Positions 21,038-34,231 of a stretch of 64,000 nucleotides of DNA are shown in pieces (position 1 is the stretch's first letter; every line of letters starts with the position of its first letter). The notes under the pieces were generated by a model that searched no databases, had not been told where the DNA came from, and worked only from the letters and a program-made list of their open reading frames with translations. Made by a program: the position numbers and the translations under genes. This stretch comes from Chlorophyllum brunneum (taxonomy: Eukaryota; Basidiomycota; Agaricomycetes; Agaricales; Agaricaceae), in NCBI GenBank assembly GCA_963576785.1, contig OY756141.1:1302001-1366000 (forward strand), in the 5' to 3' direction.

Positions 21038-24000
21038 ATGGCCCCCACGACCTCGTCGTCCCCAGCGACGACCTCGGTCCAAGTTGGTTCGTTTTCTTCT
21101 TCTGTCCCGCCTGCCACCTGCTTACCACTCTTCAGCACTCCGAATCCGACCACCCACGGCCCAGGATTCGACTTTAATCCCTGTTCGTTTCCAACGTTCC
21201 GTTATCCAGACCACCTCCTCCACCTCTATTGCCATTGAAACACCCTCAAATGCTCTCACTGGTGCTGGTGCCCCAGGGTCTCCTGCTTCCTCTGGCAGTT
21301 CCGCCCCAAAGAAACAGGCTTTCACCTTCGACCAGGTCCACGGTCCTCCAACTTCGCAATACGAAATGTTCGACTCGACCGCCAAGCCCATGATCACTCG
21401 TTTTCTTGATGGATTTAATTGCACTATTCTTGCATACGGTCAGACGAGCAGTGGAAAAACATTTACGATGACTGGCGTCGATTTGGAGGCAGATCCTTCG
21501 GACCCCAATAACGGGATGGGAATTATCCCTAGGGCCGTCTCGACAATATTTTCTCGCGCAAAGCAACTCAAGGAGGAGCGCGGAGCTGCATGGACGTGTA
21601 ACATCAAGGGATCATTCATCGAAATCTACAATGAAGACCTCATTGACTTGCTCAGCATGGACGACACGACTGGGGGTAGACGCGAGGTACAAATCAGAGA
21701 GGATAAGGATGGGCATATCATTTGGGGTGGTTTACGCGAGGTCAATGTGAAGAATGCGGGCGAGGTGATGGGGTAGGTCTTTTTTGTTCTCCGGCTACCC
21801 TATTCTCACTTATTTCGTGTTTAGTTTGATTCGCAAGGGAACAGCGATACGACGTACCAACGAAACCGATATGAATGCCCAATCTTCTCGTTCGCATGCG
21901 ATTTTCTCACTTACCCTCACACAAAAGAAATATACTGGCACGACACCCCCACCTCGTTCGTCTTCTCCATTACCACCGGGTCGGTCTCCATCGAGATTGG
22001 CACGCCCAGGCTCAGTGTATGCTGGGCCAAATTCCTCCAATCGCGTTACCTCTCCGACACTTGGTCGACCTTCCACCCCAAGTCTTGCCACCACTGCATC
22101 ACGAGGGGGAGGGCTGCGCCCTGCGAGCGCCCTAGGCCATCCTGGGGAGCGTTCTATGCACGGCGATGAGGATACCGGAGAATGGGTTACAATCACCTCC
22201 AAATTCCATTTCGTAGACCTTGCTGGATCTGAGCGGGTAAGAGGCTCAGGAGTACTCTGTTCGGTTCTTGTAACTTATCCTCCTCTTCTTCCTAGCTGAA
22301 GCGCACGGCTGCTGTGGGGGAACGAATTAAGGAAGGCATTTCTATCAACAGCGGTCTTCTCGCTCTCGGCAACGTTATATCGGCTCTTGGGGATCCTTCT
22401 CGTGCCAAATCAAATACCGCCACTCATATACCATATCGAGACTCTAAGCTCACTCGCCTACTCCAAGATTCCCTTGGAGGGAACGCGCATACCCTCATGA
22501 TCGCCTGTGTCAGTCCTGCTGAGTGGAATGCAGGAGAGACCATTAATACCCTCAAATATGCAAACCGCGCGAGGAACATTAAGAACCGTGCCGTGGTAAA
22601 TGAGAAGGAAGATGGCTGGGACGACGTCGAATGGCTGCAGACCGCTGTCACCCGTTTGCGCAAAGAGTTGAAGGCCGTAAAAGAGGGTAAATTTCCGTTG
22701 GAGGCCGCTGATAGGGAGCCAGAGGTTATAGAGGGTGCGGGAAAGCGAGTTTTGGCTCAGTTCACCGAGTTGCAGGGTAAATACGAAGGTCTGCGCGAAA
22801 AGTACGTGGAGCGGACAGAAGAGCTGGGTCGACTACGAGGCGAACTTGGCGAGAAACAGAGGTCTAACACCAACGGTAACATTTCTGGGACCGCCAAATA
22901 CGAGGAGATTGTGGGTCCTGTCATTGAGGAGTATGAGAAGGCGATTGCGACAATGGAAGCTGAGCTGAGTTTGAACCGAGCGGCATTGCGGCATACGAAT
23001 GAAATGGTTGAAGAGAAAGAAGAGGAACTGAGTGTTCTGAACAACAGACACGCAGCAACTGAGCTCTATGTTGAGGAGCTTCGGGCTAGGATTTCCAAGC
23101 TGACTGAACGCGAGGCCTCCACAGAGGTGAGTGTCAATGATCATTCATTCTATCACCATCTCACCGTCCGTCCAGGCATATGTCCATGACCTCGAAGAGA
23201 AGATCAAGGCCTACGATGAAAACACCGCCTCATCGAGCGAGTCAATGTCCGACCTCAAGCGCGAACTCGCTCGCTACAAAGAATCGGAGGTCTACTCGGT
23301 CAAGTACATTGCCGATCTCGAAGCAAGGCTCTCAAAGTCCGACGAGTCCATTCTCACCCTTCAACAAACCGTCGAACAGTTGGAGCAGGAGTGCGAAAAG
23401 CGTCGTAATGAAGTTGATGCACTCCAATACAAATTGGATGCATTACAGAAAGATGGTGACGGATGGCGTGCGGATTTAGAGGGACGGGAGAAGAAAGTTC
23501 TTGAGTTGGAGCAGAAGATGGCGGAGTGGGAAGAAAGGAAGAAAGAAGCAGGGGAAGCCAGGTTACGTCTCGGCAACGTGGTTGAGGAGGTTGTTTCTGC
23601 TAAGAAGAGCCTCGAGGATCTCTCAAGCAAGTCAGTGTCCCCGGTGGCGTCGTCGACGGACCTCCCAGCGGACGCAACCAAACCGGAAACCATTGCGGAA
23701 GCCACTTCCAAGCCCGAAGAAGACGTATCGACACAATATCTCGCTCTCCAGCAAACCCACACCGCGACTCTTGCGGACCTTTCTACCGTCACCGCCAAAT
23801 ACCGCGATGCTTTGCGCGAAATATCTGATCTCGCTGCTCAACTCGAAGAAGTTAAGCTAGGGAGTCCGACAATTACAGAAGACACACCTACCGATTCGCC
23901 CGCAGCAGAACGACCCGAATATCCTCAATCTCGAAGGAGGGTGCCCAGTGGTAGGCACCGTGATGAATCTCAGTTCAACTCTGCTGGACGACGGCTTTTT

Positions 24001-27000
24001 TTCCGTCAAGCGGCCTCAGCGGAGTCTCTCCACTCGAGGTAAGTTTTTAAACGGGATGAATACCTCATTATCATCCACATCAACATTTTGTTCCAGGTCG
24101 CTATCGCAATCTGTATCGCTCTCACAGGAGCTATCCTCGGCGCACTTGCGCAAGGCTTCGTCCTCCTCCCACGCAAGTAGTGCACATTCGCCATCCAGTT
24201 CACATTCAGTTCATTCTTCACCTTCGCGCCCCAACCTGTCCATTTCACTTTCTCCTGCTGCCAACGGACATGATAGAACCATATCGAGCTTAGAGAAAGA
24301 GATCATGCGTTTGCAGGAGGTCCTCAAAGAGCGGGAGACGGAGATCATGGCCTTGGAGGTGTCGTTGAAACAGAGTCAAGCCAGTCTGGACAAGGTCCAA
24401 AACGGTGGGGCCATTACACCACCCTTAGAGGGCCAGGATGTTGCGCTTGGCCTCTCCCCAAAGACGTTGAACCATTTTGATCATATCAAACAATCGATGG
24501 TTAACGGCGACGGCAACATCGCGAACTCCGACCATGGGTCCAACCACTCGGAGTCGGATGAATCCCTGGAGCGTCTAAATGAGCTAATGCTGTATGTCGG
24601 AAGTGCCAATTCCTTCCGTTACGATCCTAACTAGTGGTACTTTAGATCTATGGCGCAAAAGGAATCTCAACACCGGGAGATCGTGGATGATCTTAACACC
24701 CAGTTGTCACACACAAAGCGGCAACTAGATGAGCTCACCGCATTATCAAGAGACCAGGTACGTAGAACATGACAATGGGTTTAGGACGACGTGTTGACAC
24801 TGCACCAGGCCTTGAATATGTCGAAGGAGCTGGAAGCTTTGCATAACAAATACGCTCACAACCTAGACGAGCTCAAAGATCATCAACTCCTTCTCCAAGA
24901 AGCTAGACAACGCAAATCTGCGTTGGAATCTCAATTACAAGAAGTTGAGGAAACTCACAAGGCCGAGGTCGAGCTGTTGCGTCAGCAACATGAACGGGTT
25001 ATTCAAAACAAAGAAGCGGAGGTTAAGGAGCTGCTGAGCAGGATGAAAGGAACACACGAGTCGGCATTAGAGGCTCTCCGTGCTGAACTTAAAGAGACCA
25101 CAGGCGCACTGCAACAAGCGCGTTCAGATCACGAGGAAGCCTTCGGGAAGCTCAACGCCGATCACGATAGCAAGCTTCAGCGTCAGACCGAGAAGGCCAA
25201 TGAAGTTCTCGCCACCACCCATGATGAGCACCAGAAGGTCATTAACAAACTCCTCGTTGAGCACACTGAGGCTCTGCGCCAGAAAGACGTTGAAGCTTCA
25301 ACCGCATCCCAGAATATTGAAGAGGAATACTATAATGCCCTCACAAAATTGCGCACCGATCACGCGGAATCGATCAAGATGATGATATCTGAGAGTAACG
25401 CCACCATCGAACGCCTCCGGGAAGAACACGCCAGCGAACTACGAATGGCTGAAATTGCACGACAGGGTTCCTTGTCAGAGTCGGAGTCATCGCGTAACCT
25501 CACTATCAAAGAGTTACAGGTGGAGCATGTTGCCGCCCTCACCCGCAAAGAAGCGTCCTTTGCCGAAGAGGTCGAGGGTCTGAAGGCTTCCCATGCACGT
25601 GCGTTGCAGGTAAAGGATGATGATTACGAGTTGCAAATGGATCGTCTCCGTCTCGAGTTTGAGTCGTCGAGTTTGAAGCTCAAGGAAGAGTGGAGGAAGG
25701 AGGTTGACTCGCTGACTTCTGCGCTCACGGAGGAGAAGGAAAAGGGGGCCTCCGCGCTGTCAAAGGCTACTAAAGATTCAGAAGTGGATCTCCAGAGCAT
25801 TCGCGAACAGCATGCATCTATCCTACGGGAGCTGGAGCGGTGTCATTTGGAGGACATGGAGAAACTGAAGGTTGCTCAAGTTTCATCTGTGGATGAGGCG
25901 AAACTGCGTGCCGAGAACGAGTTAAAAGTCTTGACTCGTTCGCATGAAGATGCACTCCGTGTTCTGGTAGTTGAGCATGAGCAGAAGCTTGTTGACAGTC
26001 GTGCGGAGCTCGAAAAGGCGCGACATCAGCACCAGGATGCTATTGAAAAGGCTCGTCAAGAGCATGAACGAGTTTCAGCTGAGCAAATAATGGCTATGGA
26101 AGCTCTGAAGGACTCGAACCTCGGTGAACAGCAGAACCTGCGGGTAACATTGGAGCGCGAATACACTGATGCCCGCGACAAAGAGCGTGCTGATCTGGAG
26201 CGCAAACACGCTGAGGAAAAACAAATCCTTCAGAAAGACTATGAACTTCTGGTGCAGGAGCTCGAAGCGCACAAGGCAGCCGCAGAGGAGTTTACCATGC
26301 TTCGTGAACAAGCTCGAGTCAAGCACGAAAATGCGATGGCGGAGAAAACAGGGGTAATCCAGGAGATGCAGGAACAGGTAGCCTTAGCAAACACGGAGCG
26401 AGATGGACTGGCAGCAGGAGCTGCAAAACTCAAGGAGGAATTGGAGAAGACTCGGAGTGAACAGAAGAAGCTAGTCCAAGAGGCCTCGAAGCGCGAATCC
26501 CTTGCCCTCGAACTGGAACGTCATCGGTCACTCATTGCAGAGCTACAAGAAAATTTGCAGAAGGTCAAGGACGAAAAAGACAACCTGCAATCCGAGAAGA
26601 ACAAGCAGGATACTGTCGTTCGCGACCTGCATGCACAAATCGCTCGCAGCGCCTCCCCTCCCAATGTTCGATCTCCTGAGCGTCATCTTGGCTATCCTCG
26701 CGCTTCTGGCCTTCCACCCGCAAAACTACCACCTCCCACACCTCCACCTTCTGTGCCACCTCCACCGGCCCCACGCCTTGTCAACCATATTAATGGCGAT
26801 TCTAACCTCAGCACGTCATCACAGACTTCTTCCAACCTCACCTTCTCTACTTCCAAGGATTCTCAATCCGACTCACCGGCTACCTCTCTTGGGCACGTTC
26901 CATCCACAACACAATCCACTCCTGACCCCAAGCTGACCGTCAAGATTGAGCAACAATCCAAGCAAATTGAAGAGCAGGAAGCCATGATCAAGACCCTCAA

Positions 27001-27397
27001 CAAGCAGTTGACTCACTGCGAAAGCGATCTTCAGGCCCATATGGACCTCGTGTCCACCCTCGAAACGTCACTTGGTGATTCGGAAAAGAACCGTGAGTTA
27101 CACCCTCGTCTATTATCAACATCCATTGATTATTCTCTAGTCCGTAAAGCCCGCATGCAAGCGACGGAACTGGCTCGCGAGCGCGATACCCTTAATTCCA
27201 GAATCGATAATCTTCGCAATGAGCTTTCCGACGCCAGAAATGAGGTTGCTAACGTTCGGCGGTCGATAGTCGAAGAGAAGCAGTCTCTCGAGCAGCGTCT
27301 TGAAGAGGAGAAGAAAGCCAAGGAGCGAGTACGTCAGCAACTCGACATACGGACAGAAGAGCTTCAAAAGCGAAAATCCAAGTTCGCGTGCCTATAA
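21038..27397 (+). CDS. Kinesin-4 (KIF4-type) motor
   Basis: Plus-end-directed, usually nuclear or spindle-midzone kinesin. The ATG at 21038 gives [15 protein letters not shown], spliced to VALRIRPP. The motor core has the P-loop [28 protein letters not shown], switch [13 protein letters not shown] and switch [21 protein letters not shown]. Next is the kinesin-4-like [20 protein letters not shown], then [40 protein letters not shown] and [16 protein letters not shown] Ser/Pro/Arg-rich insertion of about 80 residues lies between switch I and switch II. The rest is long coiled coil with heptad-rich Glu/Lys/Leu segments, a Pro-rich spacer ([16 protein letters not shown], near 26730) and a basic C-terminal tip KRKSKFACL. 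About seven introns, one in the middle of the coiled coil. Confidence 0.93.
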
Positions 27398-27833
27398 CCT
27401 CACACTCCTTTCATTGTACTTTTCAGGGCTACCTGAGGAGCTCCTAGAGAGTTCCCTTCTTTCTTTTGCACCTATGTTCTCATAATTTCAACATGATACA
27501 CTCTTTAGCGTCTTCTCTTATATTGGTGACCAGCACCTTAGGTTCCTTCAATTAGTGTTGATACCCTTCTATTAGCTTCACATGGTTTATTATACCTGTG
27601 TTTTTGTATGACCCTCGTCTTCGGCTTCCTGTCATGTCCGCTTCAACCTCTCTTAAACTGAGCCGACATCCTACATGTATATCTCCATCCAGACATAAAA
27701 ATCGACCGGTTATGAATAATTCAGTGGGAAATTATCGGAATCGATATGGATGCTTCTATTATTATCCACATGAAAAGATAAGATGTGCTTTGGTTCATAG
27801 CCTTGTGGGCACTTTCTTGGTTATCCTCCCCTG
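27398..27833. other. Intergenic kinesin-4 / SDR
   Basis: About 435 bp holding the kinesin 3' flank and SDR promoter. Nothing else recognised. Confidence 0.6.
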
Positions 27834-29329
27834 ATGTCCAAGCCACGAACGTTACTATCCTTCTCTCTCGAAAACAAGGTATCGACAGCACTTAATCCCG
27901 AGTACATTCCAGAGTGATGAGACTCCTAAATACTTAGGTTTGCCTTGTCACCGGGGCCGCTCGAGGCTTGGGTCTGGAATTCTGCCGTGCCTTCGTTCAA
28001 TCGTACGTCCTCGTGTCCTCGAGCCTCCAAGAATTATCCCTAGACCAGGGTCATTCTTCACTAGTGGAAGCACAGCCCTTGCGATACTGGACCTCAAGGA
28101 TTCCGAAGCCAAGGCTGCAGCCGACGAGCTGATATCCTACGCTATCGGTTTGTTCAAAGCCTTTCCAAGCCCCAAGGACTTTGAAGCTGATACAGAAAGA
28201 TTAATCAAGCAAATGAGTTCGATGAACCCACTATCCTTGGCATCGAATGTAATGTCTCTTCCGAGGAATCTGTCCAGAGTGCCTACAAGATTGTTGCGGA
28301 CAGATTCGGGAGAGTAGACGTTGCTGTGGCTTGCGCAGGTGGGAATGAATTGTAATCGAGGTCACACTTGGGGCGATATTGATCCCACTTTACAGGTATA
28401 ACGGAGAATTTTCCTGCCCTCAGGTAACTTGGGTTTACTGGGATTCTTGGTGAATACCCTGCTAATACCTGGTCGCAGCTACCCAGCTGATCGTGTCAAG
28501 CTACTTTACGATATCAATGTCCATGGAGCCTTTTTCACAGCTCGAGAGGCTGCCAAATACATGATGAAGCAGGGTGAAGGTTCGATCATTCTCATTGCGA
28601 GTATGAGTGCAAATGTAAGACCTCCCTTTCGACAACCTGATGGAGTCCAAACATGACGCCCTCCGCTGCAGATCGTCAATGTGCCCCAGGTATTCGTGGA
28701 GCTTCTCTTTTTTGACCTTTGTAGGAACTCAATGCGGTGATTAGCCACAAACACCTTACAATGCTTCGAAGGCCGGTAAGTCTAGGTGCAGCATGGCCTC
28801 GCTAAGTTGAACCAATCCTCGGGTTTGTCAACGCCGCAGCTGTCAAGCACATGGCTTCGAGCCTTGCAGTAGAATGGGCCAGAACAGGAATTCGTGTCAA
28901 CGCACTGAGGTATCGAGGACTACCTCAAGATCGACTTGATAGTTGATACTCATACCGAATGTAGTCCAGGGTACATGCTCACAAAGCTAACTCGGACGGT
29001 CTTGCAAGGAAAAGATGAACTCAAGGTTTGCTTTTACGATTAGCTGTTTAATCCACCCTGTGACCGAGCTCTATACGTCTAGAAGCAATGGGAGGACCTT
29101 ACACCAATGGGTAGAGTAAGTGGTTTCCCTCATGTATGGGGTCCCTCCTGACTTTATCTCGCAGATGGGAGATCCTGAAGACCTGGCGGTGAGTGTGTAA
29201 TTGCGCAGGTGGCTAAATTTCTGGAGCACTGAGTTGGCTCAGGGGGCTATTGTATTCTTGGCGAGTGACGCATCCAAATTTATGACTGGTTCTGAAATAC
29301 GCATCGATGGGGGATACTGCTGTGTGTGA
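27834..29329 (+). CDS. Short-chain dehydrogenase/reductase
   Basis: NAD(P)-dependent classical SDR of the sorbose/mannitol-reductase-like group. The ATG at 27834 gives [15 protein letters not shown], spliced to [16 protein letters not shown], which holds the TGxxxGxG cofactor motif. Later blocks: [44 protein letters not shown] with the catalytic Ser, [20 protein letters not shown] with Yxxx[19 protein letters not shown], and the C-terminal [20 protein letters not shown]. The catalytic tetrad is complete. The gene is cut by about eight short introns; boundaries between 28110 and 28430 are uncertain. Only about 98 bp separates its stop from the WC-2 start. Confidence 0.87.
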
Positions 29330-29391
29330 GATAATGTGAAGTACGGCTCATGTACTGTAGGATAGGGATTGTTTATCAGAAGTGGCTGGGC

Positions 29392-29399
29392 TATATATA
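29392..29399 (+). promoter_or_regulatory. TATATATA element just upstream of WC-2 start
   Basis: TATATATA followed by G, about 36 bp upstream of the ATG at 29428. If it is the functional TATA box, the 5' leader would be almost absent. It sits in the 98-bp gap after the SDR stop codon. Confidence 0.35.
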
Positions 29400-29427
29400 G
29401 AATCCTTGAGGATTGCAGGTAACGGCC

Positions 29428-30683
29428 ATGTCGGGTGCAGGGTCTTCTCAGACAAATCGGAACCCAGCATCAAAACCCCTGTCCACTTTCGAGTTCACCA
29501 AGCGCAAGCGGTGGGCGGACATACTCATCACTGGACTCACAGATGTCATCATATTTGTCCTCTCGCCAGAGGGAAAAGTTTTGTATTGCGGGACCGCTGT
29601 CACCGAGCTCCTTGGTTGGAATGAGATGGACATTTTGGATCTTCGCTTGGATGATTTCATCATGGGTGCGCCGGCCCTCTGGTTCATATACTTGATTGAT
29701 TGTAACAGGGGATAGGTGAGGAGCAGGCAGTGTTTCAACGCGGCTTTGAGGACTCTATCCGGACCAACACCGAACTTCTTTCCTATGTTCGACTAAAGTG
29801 CAACCCAGCTATCAAGACTAGCCACTCCTTAGCTGACGACATGCTCTTCGAGATCAAAGGCTACCCACATTTCGTGACGGACCGGGGCCCCGAATGCAAG
29901 TGTTTCTTTGCAATGGCGAAGCCCTACCCTACCAGAAATATCGCAATGTGGGTTAGACCTTACTCTGGCTGCAAGCGCCTGTTTCTATTGACCATCGGAC
30001 AGGCTGAATACATTCCTGGACCTCCAGATGGAAAATGAAAGGTTACAGCAGCGCCTCACGGTTCTTAAAACTCGAGTAAATTCGCGAATCATCCCTGCAG
30101 GCCAGACATTGCCGAGCGTCAATCCGATGTATGCTACTTCCTCCTTACAGCAGTCAGTATCTACATTCCATGCTTGAGCCACATCTCATACCTATCTAAC
30201 GGCAGCCAGTACTCCAATCTACTCGATGAAATCCTTAACTCTGTCTCTGTGACGGGTTACGAGAGTCCTCTCATGGGGGATAAATACAACGGAGACAGTT
30301 CCCAGCCACAGAGCTCCGAGGATCCTGAGGATGGCGCACGGAAGAAGAAAGTAAGTAAGCTTAGGCACCCAGGTTGACATTTACTGATGATTGGCAAGTT
30401 CAAAAAAATACACAGTGTGGAGCAGTATGTTTGCAGAAAATGCGGGCGAACAGACTCACCGGAGTGGCGGAAGGTATCCAGTCGCAGTGTTTTCGTCGCA
30501 TTGGAACTACTAATCCATGTATCGCAGGGCCCGGACGGCCCCAAGACACTTTGCAATGCCTGCGGCCTCCGCTGGGCAAAGCAAATGCGTAGGTTTGATG
30601 AGCCATCAGAAGAAGCTGCTGCGAACACCAGTCAATCGTCGACCACTCCAGGCTCTGAGAGCAACACGAACTCCAATGCTTGA
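29428..30683 (+). CDS. wc-2: White Collar 2-like PAS/GATA factor
   Basis: Partner of the WC-1 blue-light photoreceptor in fungal light responses. The ATG at 29428 gives [17 protein letters not shown] domain follows: [60 protein letters not shown] and [20 protein letters not shown]. After a short linker helix ([18 protein letters not shown]) comes an acidic region and the C-terminal GATA finger [15 protein letters not shown] ... [12 protein letters not shown]. Its spacing is CX2C-X18-CX2C, as in WC-2 rather than the X17 type. The tail is Ser/Thr/Asn-rich. About six introns, one inside the zinc finger. Length is short, as in other basidiomycete WC-2 proteins. Confidence 0.9.
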
Positions 30684-30851
30684 TAATCGTTTTACATGAT
30701 TTAATTTCTTGTTACCTGCTTCCGAATACTTTGTAACGTAGTGACTGAGAGTGACATGCAAACAATACGGTCACAACGCCTTTCTTATCTTCCGATCATC
30801 CACCACCGCAGTAGTCGACTGTCAGTCCTCTGCGCATCAATTCTATCAGAC

Positions 30852-32314
30852 ATGCCTCCCGAAGTTTTCACACTTTCTCAAACGCCAATCACTGCACATG
30901 CGTTCAGTGCCGACCGCAGAGGTCAGTCTATTTGAGTGTCAGTCTATCGTTATTGATAATTTGTTCAGAACTTGCTGTTAGTTTAAATAGTAATGACGTT
31001 CAGCTTTACGCCAGGAATGGCCAAGAATGGACCCCTACAGAAACATTATCCGAGGTGCTATCTGGGCTTTCGCCGCTTCTTTCCTTGGCAACTAATACCC
31101 CGCACCAGCACGACAAACTGATTACCTCCATTGATTGGGCTCCTGTCTCCAATCGGATTGTCACCGCTTCCCAGGATAGGAATGCCTACGTTTGGACGGA
31201 GACCCCAGATCCAGAAACTGGAAAGCTAGTCTGGAAGCCGACTCTTGTATTACTGAGGATAAACCGCGCCGCCACCCATGTGCGTTGGAGCCCTTTGGAG
31301 AACAAGTTTGCAGTGGCCAGTGGTGCAAGGCACGCGCATTCTCCATCGGTTAAATAGTACATAAAGCTTATGAAACACTTAGGGCTATTGCTGTCTGTTC
31401 TTTCGACGAAGAAAGTAACTGGTGGGTCGCAAAGCACCTCAAGAAACCAATCAGGTCCACGGTCTTGTCCGTCGACTGGCACCCCAACAATGTCCTGCTA
31501 GCGGCCGGTAGTGCTGACATGAAAGCACGCGTATTTTCTGGATATATCAAGGAAGTCGATGAACGGTACGGATAGCCGAAATTCTGTCAGCTTTCATCCT
31601 TTAGCTCCCCTCCCTCCCAGCCCAGCACCCAGCGTCTGGGGTTCCAAATTACCCTTCAATACAGTTTGTGGGGAGTACTCATCTCCTGCGGGGGGATGGG
31701 TTCACACCGTTGGGTTTTCTCCCTCCGGAGATGCACTTGCCTTTGCCAGTCAGCCCTACTATTTCACTCATAGTTCGCATATATCTCACACGGGTTTAGG
31801 TCACGATAGTTCTATTACTATTGTTTACCCAGACGGGCCAGCTATCTACACAATTCGTTCGCCATCCCTGCCCTTGGTCACACTGTCTTGGACCTCGGAA
31901 GAATCTATCGTGGCGGCAGGTCACGATTGCAAGCCTCTAGTCTACGCAGGGTCAGAACAAGGCTGGCAAGAAGTAGGAGCCCTCGATGACGCTTCCTCTT
32001 CCAGAACTCCTGAGGGACCTCGTTCTGGTTTCGGTGGTAGTGGTAGTGTTGGTCGCCTCAAGACCAGTGCCTTTGCTACCTTCCGTGATGCTGATACCCG
32101 TGGCCAGTCTACTTTGGGCGGATCTGGTTCTGTATCCTCCGATACCAAACTGAATACGGTCCACCAGAATACAATCACGAGTGTCCGGTCATATGAGGTC
32201 CAAGGCGGTTACGTGGGTAAGGTCAGTACTTCTGGGGTCGATGGTACCCTGGTCATCTGGGACACAAATGAGATCAGTGCATTGACTGGGAAGATGGGTG
32301 GAGTGAGGATTTAA
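30852..32314 (+). CDS. ARPC1: Arp2/3 complex subunit 1 (ARPC1, WD40)
   Basis: WD40 subunit of the Arp2/3 actin-nucleating complex. The ATG at 30852 gives [22 protein letters not shown] blades then read [147 protein letters not shown] and [21 protein letters not shown] Gly/Ser-rich insertion lies before the last blade ([25 protein letters not shown]). This order matches p40/ARPC1. About six introns. Confidence 0.93.
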
Positions 32315-33246
32315 AGGGGTTTGGATTTTTCACGCGCAACCCACTGGCTTTTTGTTTTCTGTTCATATATTCGCCAAGAATAGTAATCTGACCCTAGCGA
32401 CATTTTACTTCCCGCGACCACGCGCTAGAGTCTGGGGTGAAATTTATCCAAATTATCGGGTATACTTTCGTGGCTGAACCATTCCAAACCGAGGTCACTT
32501 TCAAGAGATTTTCTAGTAATTTGCAATAGAGATATGCACTATCTTTAAGCAAAAGCCGGCCTAGTGCAGGAACTGTAAAGTATATGACCTGGAGGAACGT
32601 CTCTATCTGTGGCTCCCTGGCGTAAAGACCTGTCATGGTCGCCTGGAACAAAAGTCTGAGTGCTTCGAGCTTCCCACTCCAAAACGCTAACAGTACTCTG
32701 TTTCCATCCCGGCCCGTCCATGTCTTTGTTCTTGACATACATGGAATCAAAGACAGTGACATGTCCTAGCGTCCAGGAATCAGCTTATGAGATAGATCGG
32801 CCACCATTTTGGTGGATTCTGGTCTGCTTAGGGCAGTCTCCATGAAATACATCCTTCCAGCTATCAATGAGACTAGAAGTGGCGTGAATTAAGGGCGTAC
32901 TAAAGCTGAAGTTGAAGTTTGTTCCATAACTCGTAATAATACAACACATGCGTTCCAAATTACATAGAAACAACAACATGGTACGATCTAGAAAGTCCAG
33001 TCCCTCCAGAGGACGTTGAAGCAAATTAAACATCATAAACGTGCTCCTGCCTCTAGAGTAAGCTTTGAGAAAGCAAGCAAAAGAGAAAGCACGAAAAAGA
33101 AAAGTCGAAGGAGCGTGGAATTTCGAATGAACGAAACAATAAGGATACTTCAACAGGGCGGTAATCGGCGGCATGGCTGCCGAAGCTTATGGCGGAGAAG
33201 TAACGAAAACAAAAGAGGCGCAATGCCATTAGCGTTCGACGGCCCA
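32315..33246. other. Convergent intergenic region ARPC1 / BTB-like gene
   Basis: About 930 bp between two stop codons. ORFs of up to about 130 codons occur on both strands without known motifs. No repeat or RNA gene was recognised. Confidence 0.55.
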
Positions 33247-34231
33247 TCATGTGCTGGGAGTCCGAGATCTTAGAGACTGGTAGGACAAGGGCCGAGCCTC
33301 GCGTGCACGTCCACGCGAGGATTCCTTTTCATCGACCATCTCAATGCATTCGTCCACATCCACGGCAGTGTACGTCGAGTCCTCTCCATCACCGGAGTCG
33401 CTGAACTCCGTCCCTGAATCGGTATCGAGATCCTCGTCCTCGATAGCTTCCGCGGGGTCTAACCAAGTGTGGTACCACTTTGTCAAGAAGAGTTTGATAT
33501 CCGCGCTGAGACCGAGGTACTCCACATTGCGAGCAATTCCCTCCCATTGGACAGAACCGTCGTGGAGGGCTTCGCTGATGATGTTGACCTGGTTGAAGTA
33601 CATCCAGTGGACTAGGAGGTGGAAGGATGTCGGATCGGGGACAGGAAGATAGAGAACAGGATGCTCATGAACAGAGGACAGGAGCTTTGGAAGGCGGTCC
33701 TGCGGAACGGAGTATTGAGGCCTCGATCCTGATGACAGCGAGGATCTCGAATTAATAAGGTCCATGGGACAAGCTCCGCTGAGTAAAGCGCGCAGATAGC
33801 TGGAATGCGCTGATAGATAGTCCATATGCAGCTGGCGTGAATATGATCAACTCCGGGTACCAGCGGGACATCAGTGAAAGGACTAACTTTGAATGTCAAC
33901 CGCGGAGTGTTGTTCAAAGACGACTCCGTGAGCCTCCCCCCCGTCACCGACGGGTGGAAATCGATGGAGTGACGAAACTTTGGAGGGGTCGATGACCCCG
34001 ATGTAGACGTTGGTCGACGTCGGACATAGGGTATGGGGACAACTGGGAGGGCTGTTGTCAGTTCCGACGTCACAAGAGGCCACTATGAATGTGACGGACT
34101 AATTGTGCAGTCGGCGGTTTCGGGCTTTTCCCAATAGTAGGGGGCGAGATTACGGAGTTGTTCAATAATGTATTCGATAGGAACGTCAGCGAGTGTGGAT
34201 GGAGGAAAGGGCCGGGGACTGAATGACTCCA
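33247..34231 (-). CDS. BTB/POZ-like protein, basidiomycete family, function unknown
   Basis: The start at 34231 gives MESFSPRPFPPSTLADVPIE and YIIEQLRNLAPYYWEKPETA. An intron of about 48 nt joins ADCTIT to LPVVPIPYVRRRP; without it a TAG interrupts the frame. A second intron links RLTFK to LHMDYLSAHSSYLRALLSGA, which resembles the BTB core where an ADCT strand is followed by a helix. VLYLPVPDPTSFHLLVHWMY and GIARNVEYLGLSADIKLFLT follow. The tail is acidic, rich in Asp/Glu/Ser. The BTB assignment rests on this pattern; partner and role are unknown. Adaptors of cullin-3 are one possibility for BTB proteins, but nothing here proves that. Confidence 0.75.

Noticed and set aside
27371..27397. Kinesin C-terminal KSKFACL as a prenylation (CaaX) signal
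   Set aside because: The cysteine is second from the end, so CaaX spacing is wrong. A basic conserved kinesin-4 tip is a better reading.
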